In this document: piece after piece, positions 6,678-8,297 of the stretch
How positions within the stretch are numbered: position 1 is the stretch's first letter
How the letters are laid out: each line of letters begins with the position of its first letter
Assembly: GCA_943372585.1 (NCBI GenBank)
Contig: CALRZF020000163.1
Span: 1 to 8,297 of the forward strand
Direction of reading: 5' to 3'
DNA length: 8,297 nt
From: RAM1 sp943372585
GTDB lineage: Bacteria; Pseudomonadota; Gammaproteobacteria; Burkholderiales; Burkholderiaceae_C
The notes under the pieces: model-generated
The model's input: only the letters and a program-made list of their open reading frames with translations
The model's database searches: none
Told to the model about the DNA's origin: nothing
Made by a program: the position numbers and the translations under genes

Positions 6678-6689
6678 GGGGTTAACCCC
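6678..6689. promoter_or_regulatory. 12-bp perfect palindrome in the leader of binding protein 2 (possible operator)
   Basis: GGGGTTAACCCC is self-complementary and starts 26 nt upstream of the ATG at 6651 on the - strand. It lies in the only non-coding stretch that could hold this gene's promoter. It could be a repressor site or a short leader hairpin. I could not identify a convincing -35/-10 pair around it, so regulation by it is a guess. Confidence 0.35.
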
Positions 6690-6747
6690 GGACGGATTCT
6701 TGGCGTCATGCAGACCCGGCGCTTTCACGTAGGCGACTCGCGGACGT

Positions 6748-6775
6748 AAAGAAGCCGCCCGAAGGCGGCTTCTTT
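6748..6775 (-). terminator. Rho-independent terminator after the CoA ligase gene
   Basis: A perfect 12-bp stem (AAAGAAGCCGCC / GGCGGCTTCTTT) with a 4-nt CGAA/TTCG loop stands 36 nt beyond the ligase stop codon. The T-rich 3' arm is part of the stem and no long T tail follows. It should end ligase transcription before the binding protein genes, giving these their own promoter, although read-through is possible. Its core is identical to the hairpin at 4124-4145. Confidence 0.85.
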
Positions 6776-6811
6776 GTCGCGTGGGTGACGGGGCGCGCCG
6801 CGCCGTTCTGC

Positions 6812-8297
6812 CTAGCGGTACATCGCCTCGATCTGCGGCGCGTACTTCTTCTCCACCAGCTTGCGCTTGAGCTTCATGGTGGGCGTGAGCTCTTCGTCTT
6901 CAGCCGACAGCTGGGTTTCCAGCAGGAAGAACTTCTTGATCTGCTCCACCCGCGCAAACTTCTTGTTCACACGGTCGATCTCGCCCTGGATCAGCTCCTG
7001 CACCTCGGTGGCGCGCGTGAGGCTGGCGTAATTGCTGAACGGCACGTCGTGGTCCTGTGCGTATTTTTCGACGTTCTCCTGGTCGATCATGATGATGACC
7101 GTGAGGTAAGGCAGCTTGTCGCCGATGACCACCGCGTCGGTGATGTAGGGGCTGAACTTCAGCTCGTTTTCCAGCTCGCTGGGCGTGATGTTCTTGCCAC
7201 CGGCCGTGATGATGATGTCCTTCATGCGGTCGGTGATGCGAAAGAAGCCGTCCGCGTCCACCAGGCCCACGTCACCCGTGTGCAGCCAGCCGTCGGCGTC
7301 AATCGTCTCCGCCGTTTTCTCGGGCTGGTTCAGGTAACCCATGAACACATTGGGCCCGCGCACGCGGATCTCGCCGGTGTCGGCGTCAATGCGCACTTCG
7401 TTAAAGCCCGCAGCCGGGCCGATGGAGCCGGGCTTCATGCGGTCGGCCGGTATGCCGGTGGCCGCGCCGCAGGTCTCGGTCATGCCCCAGACCTCCAGCA
7501 TGGGCACGCCCAGCGCCAGGTACCAGCGCACCAGCTCGGGCGAGATGGGCGCCGCACCCGTGACGCAGAACCGCGCCCGGTGAATGCCGATGAGCTTGCG
7601 CGCGTTGTTCAGTGCAATCCAGCGGGCAATGGTGAACTTGAACTTCAGGAAGCCGTCCACCGGCTCCTTGGCCAGCACCTTGTCGGCAATCTGTGTGCCC
7701 ACGCCAATGCCCCAGGCGTACGCTGCCTGCTGCAGCGGGCTGGCTTCCTTCAGGGCGATCATCACGCCGGAATAGAACTTCTCCCACACGCGCGGCACGG
7801 CGGTGAACACCGTTGGCGCGATCTCGCGCACGTTCTCGGGCACGGTCTCGGGGTTTTCGACGAAGTTGAGCTTGGCGCCCGTGTACATCGCAAAGTATTC
7901 GCCGCCCAGCCGCTCGGCCACATGGCACAGCGGCAGAAAGCACATGCGTTCGTCGCTCTCGTCCTGCGCAATCAGCGTGTTGTAGCCGCGCACGGTGTAC
8001 ACCAGCCCGGCGTGACTGTGCATCGCGCCCTTGGGTTTGCCCGTGGTGCCGGAGGTATAGATCAGGATGGCCAGGTCGCCCGGCTTGCACTGCTTGACGC
8101 GGTGCATCATATCGTCGGGCTGCCGGCTGTTGTACGCGCGGCCCAGCTCGCGCAGCGCGGCCAGGCTGATCACGGCCGGGTCGTTCAGCTCGCGCAGCCC
8201 TTCCATGTCAAACACGATGATCTTGCTCAGCGACGGCAACTGGGCGCGCACTTCCAGCGCCTTGTCCAGCTGCTCGTCGTCTTCCACTAACAGCACG
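6812..8297 (-). CDS. Long-chain fatty-acid-CoA ligase (AMP-forming), 5' partial
   Basis: About 494 C-terminal residues of an acyl-adenylate-forming enzyme; the start lies beyond the right edge, and about 100 residues are missing if it is a typical ligase of roughly 600. It should activate a free carboxylic acid with ATP and CoA through an acyl-AMP intermediate. Visible motifs, numbered from the edge, are the phosphate-binding loop YTSGTTGKPKG (80-90), VTGAAPIS (245-252), WGMTETCG (270-277), GWLHTGD (336-342), DRMKDIIITAGGKNI (356-370) and the C-terminal TPTMKLKRK (471-479), which carries the conserved lysine region. The FMGYLNQPEKT and LENELK contexts match long-chain (FadD15-like) ligases rather than acetyl-CoA synthetases. 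The stop codon is TAG. It lies upstream of the two binding proteins on the same strand, suggesting that the imported acid is its substrate; chain length or ring type cannot be read. Confidence 0.94.
   Translation of the reverse strand, partial: VLLVEDDEQLDKALEVRAQLPSLSKIIVFDMEGLRELNDPAVISLAALRELGRAYNSRQPDDMMHRVKQCKPGDLAILIYTSGTTGKPKGAMHSHAGLVYTVRGYNTLIAQDESDERMCFLPLCHVAERLGGEYFAMYTGAKLNFVENPETVPENVREIAPTVFTAVPRVWEKFYSGVMIALKEASPLQQAAYAWGIGVGTQIADKVLAKEPVDGFLKFKFTIARWIALNNARKLIGIHRARFCVTGAAPISPELVRWYLALGVPMLEVWGMTETCGAATGIPADRMKPGSIGPAAGFNEVRIDADTGEIRVRGPNVFMGYLNQPEKTAETIDADGWLHTGDVGLVDADGFFRITDRMKDIIITAGGKNITPSELENELKFSPYITDAVVIGDKLPYLTVIIMIDQENVEKYAQDHDVPFSNYASLTRATEVQELIQGEIDRVNKKFARVEQIKKFFLLETQLSAEDEELTPTMKLKRKLVEKKYAPQIEAMYR

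Larger units (their letters stand above)
6652..6747 (-). other. Leader and probable promoter region of the binding protein genes
   Basis: Ninety-six bases lie between the ligase terminator and the first binding protein start. They hold the Shine-Dalgarno sequence and the GGGGTTAACCCC palindrome described separately. I looked for sigma-70 hexamers on the - strand and found none good enough to name. No open frame with a plausible start fits here. Confidence 0.4.

Noticed and set aside
6672..6728. Inverted pair GTGAAAG / CTTTCAC in the leader of binding protein 2
   Set aside because: Seven bases with 43 nt between the arms is easily found by chance; there is no further pairing at either end.
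6785..8290. A 501-codon open frame on the + strand opposite the CoA ligase
   Set aside because: It is rich in His, Arg, Ala, Val and Leu without any recognisable domain, as expected from the antisense of a GC-rich gene. The - strand frame carries every conserved motif of the ligase family.

Overview
The window is GC-rich and densely coded, with gene families, long open antisense frames and a preference for G/C-ending codons that point to a beta-proteobacterium, most likely a member of the Burkholderiales such as the Comamonadaceae. That placement is inferred from style and gene content, not from a marker gene. There are seven protein genes, two of them cut by the window edges. I see no tRNA, rRNA, CRISPR array, insertion sequence or phage gene.

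Left half, + strand (1-4117): a compact run of four genes. It holds the C-terminal four-fifths or so of a biotin-dependent acyl-CoA carboxylase alpha subunit, a secreted amidohydrolase-fold enzyme, an acyl-CoA dehydrogenase and a YigI-type acyl-CoA thioesterase. Gaps are 29 nt, a 4-nt ATGA overlap and 8 nt, so this is very probably one operon. It ends at a perfect GC-rich hairpin (4124-4145).

Right half, - strand (4167-8297): this half converges on the same hairpin. Read in its own direction it has the C-terminal part of a long-chain fatty-acid-CoA ligase (AMP-forming), a second strong hairpin (6748-6775), and two tandem paralogous periplasmic binding proteins of the branched-chain amino acid / amphipathic compound ABC transporter class. 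A palindrome (GGGGTTAACCCC) lies in the leader of the first binding protein and a shorter hairpin lies between the two. No permease or ATPase gene is in view. They may lie beyond the right edge, upstream of the ligase.

Taken together, the parts fit catabolism of an organic acid: periplasmic capture (binding proteins), CoA activation (ligase), alpha,beta-dehydrogenation (dehydrogenase with its catalytic Glu in the isovaleryl/long-chain position), carboxylation (biotin enzyme) and CoA-ester release (thioesterase). The substrate cannot be read from the sequence. A branched-chain or isoprenoid-like acid is a reasonable guess. I found no sign of a wholly new system. The most distinctive points are the duplicated binding proteins, the exported hydrolase set inside a cytosolic acyl-CoA operon, and the relocated catalytic base of the dehydrogenase.
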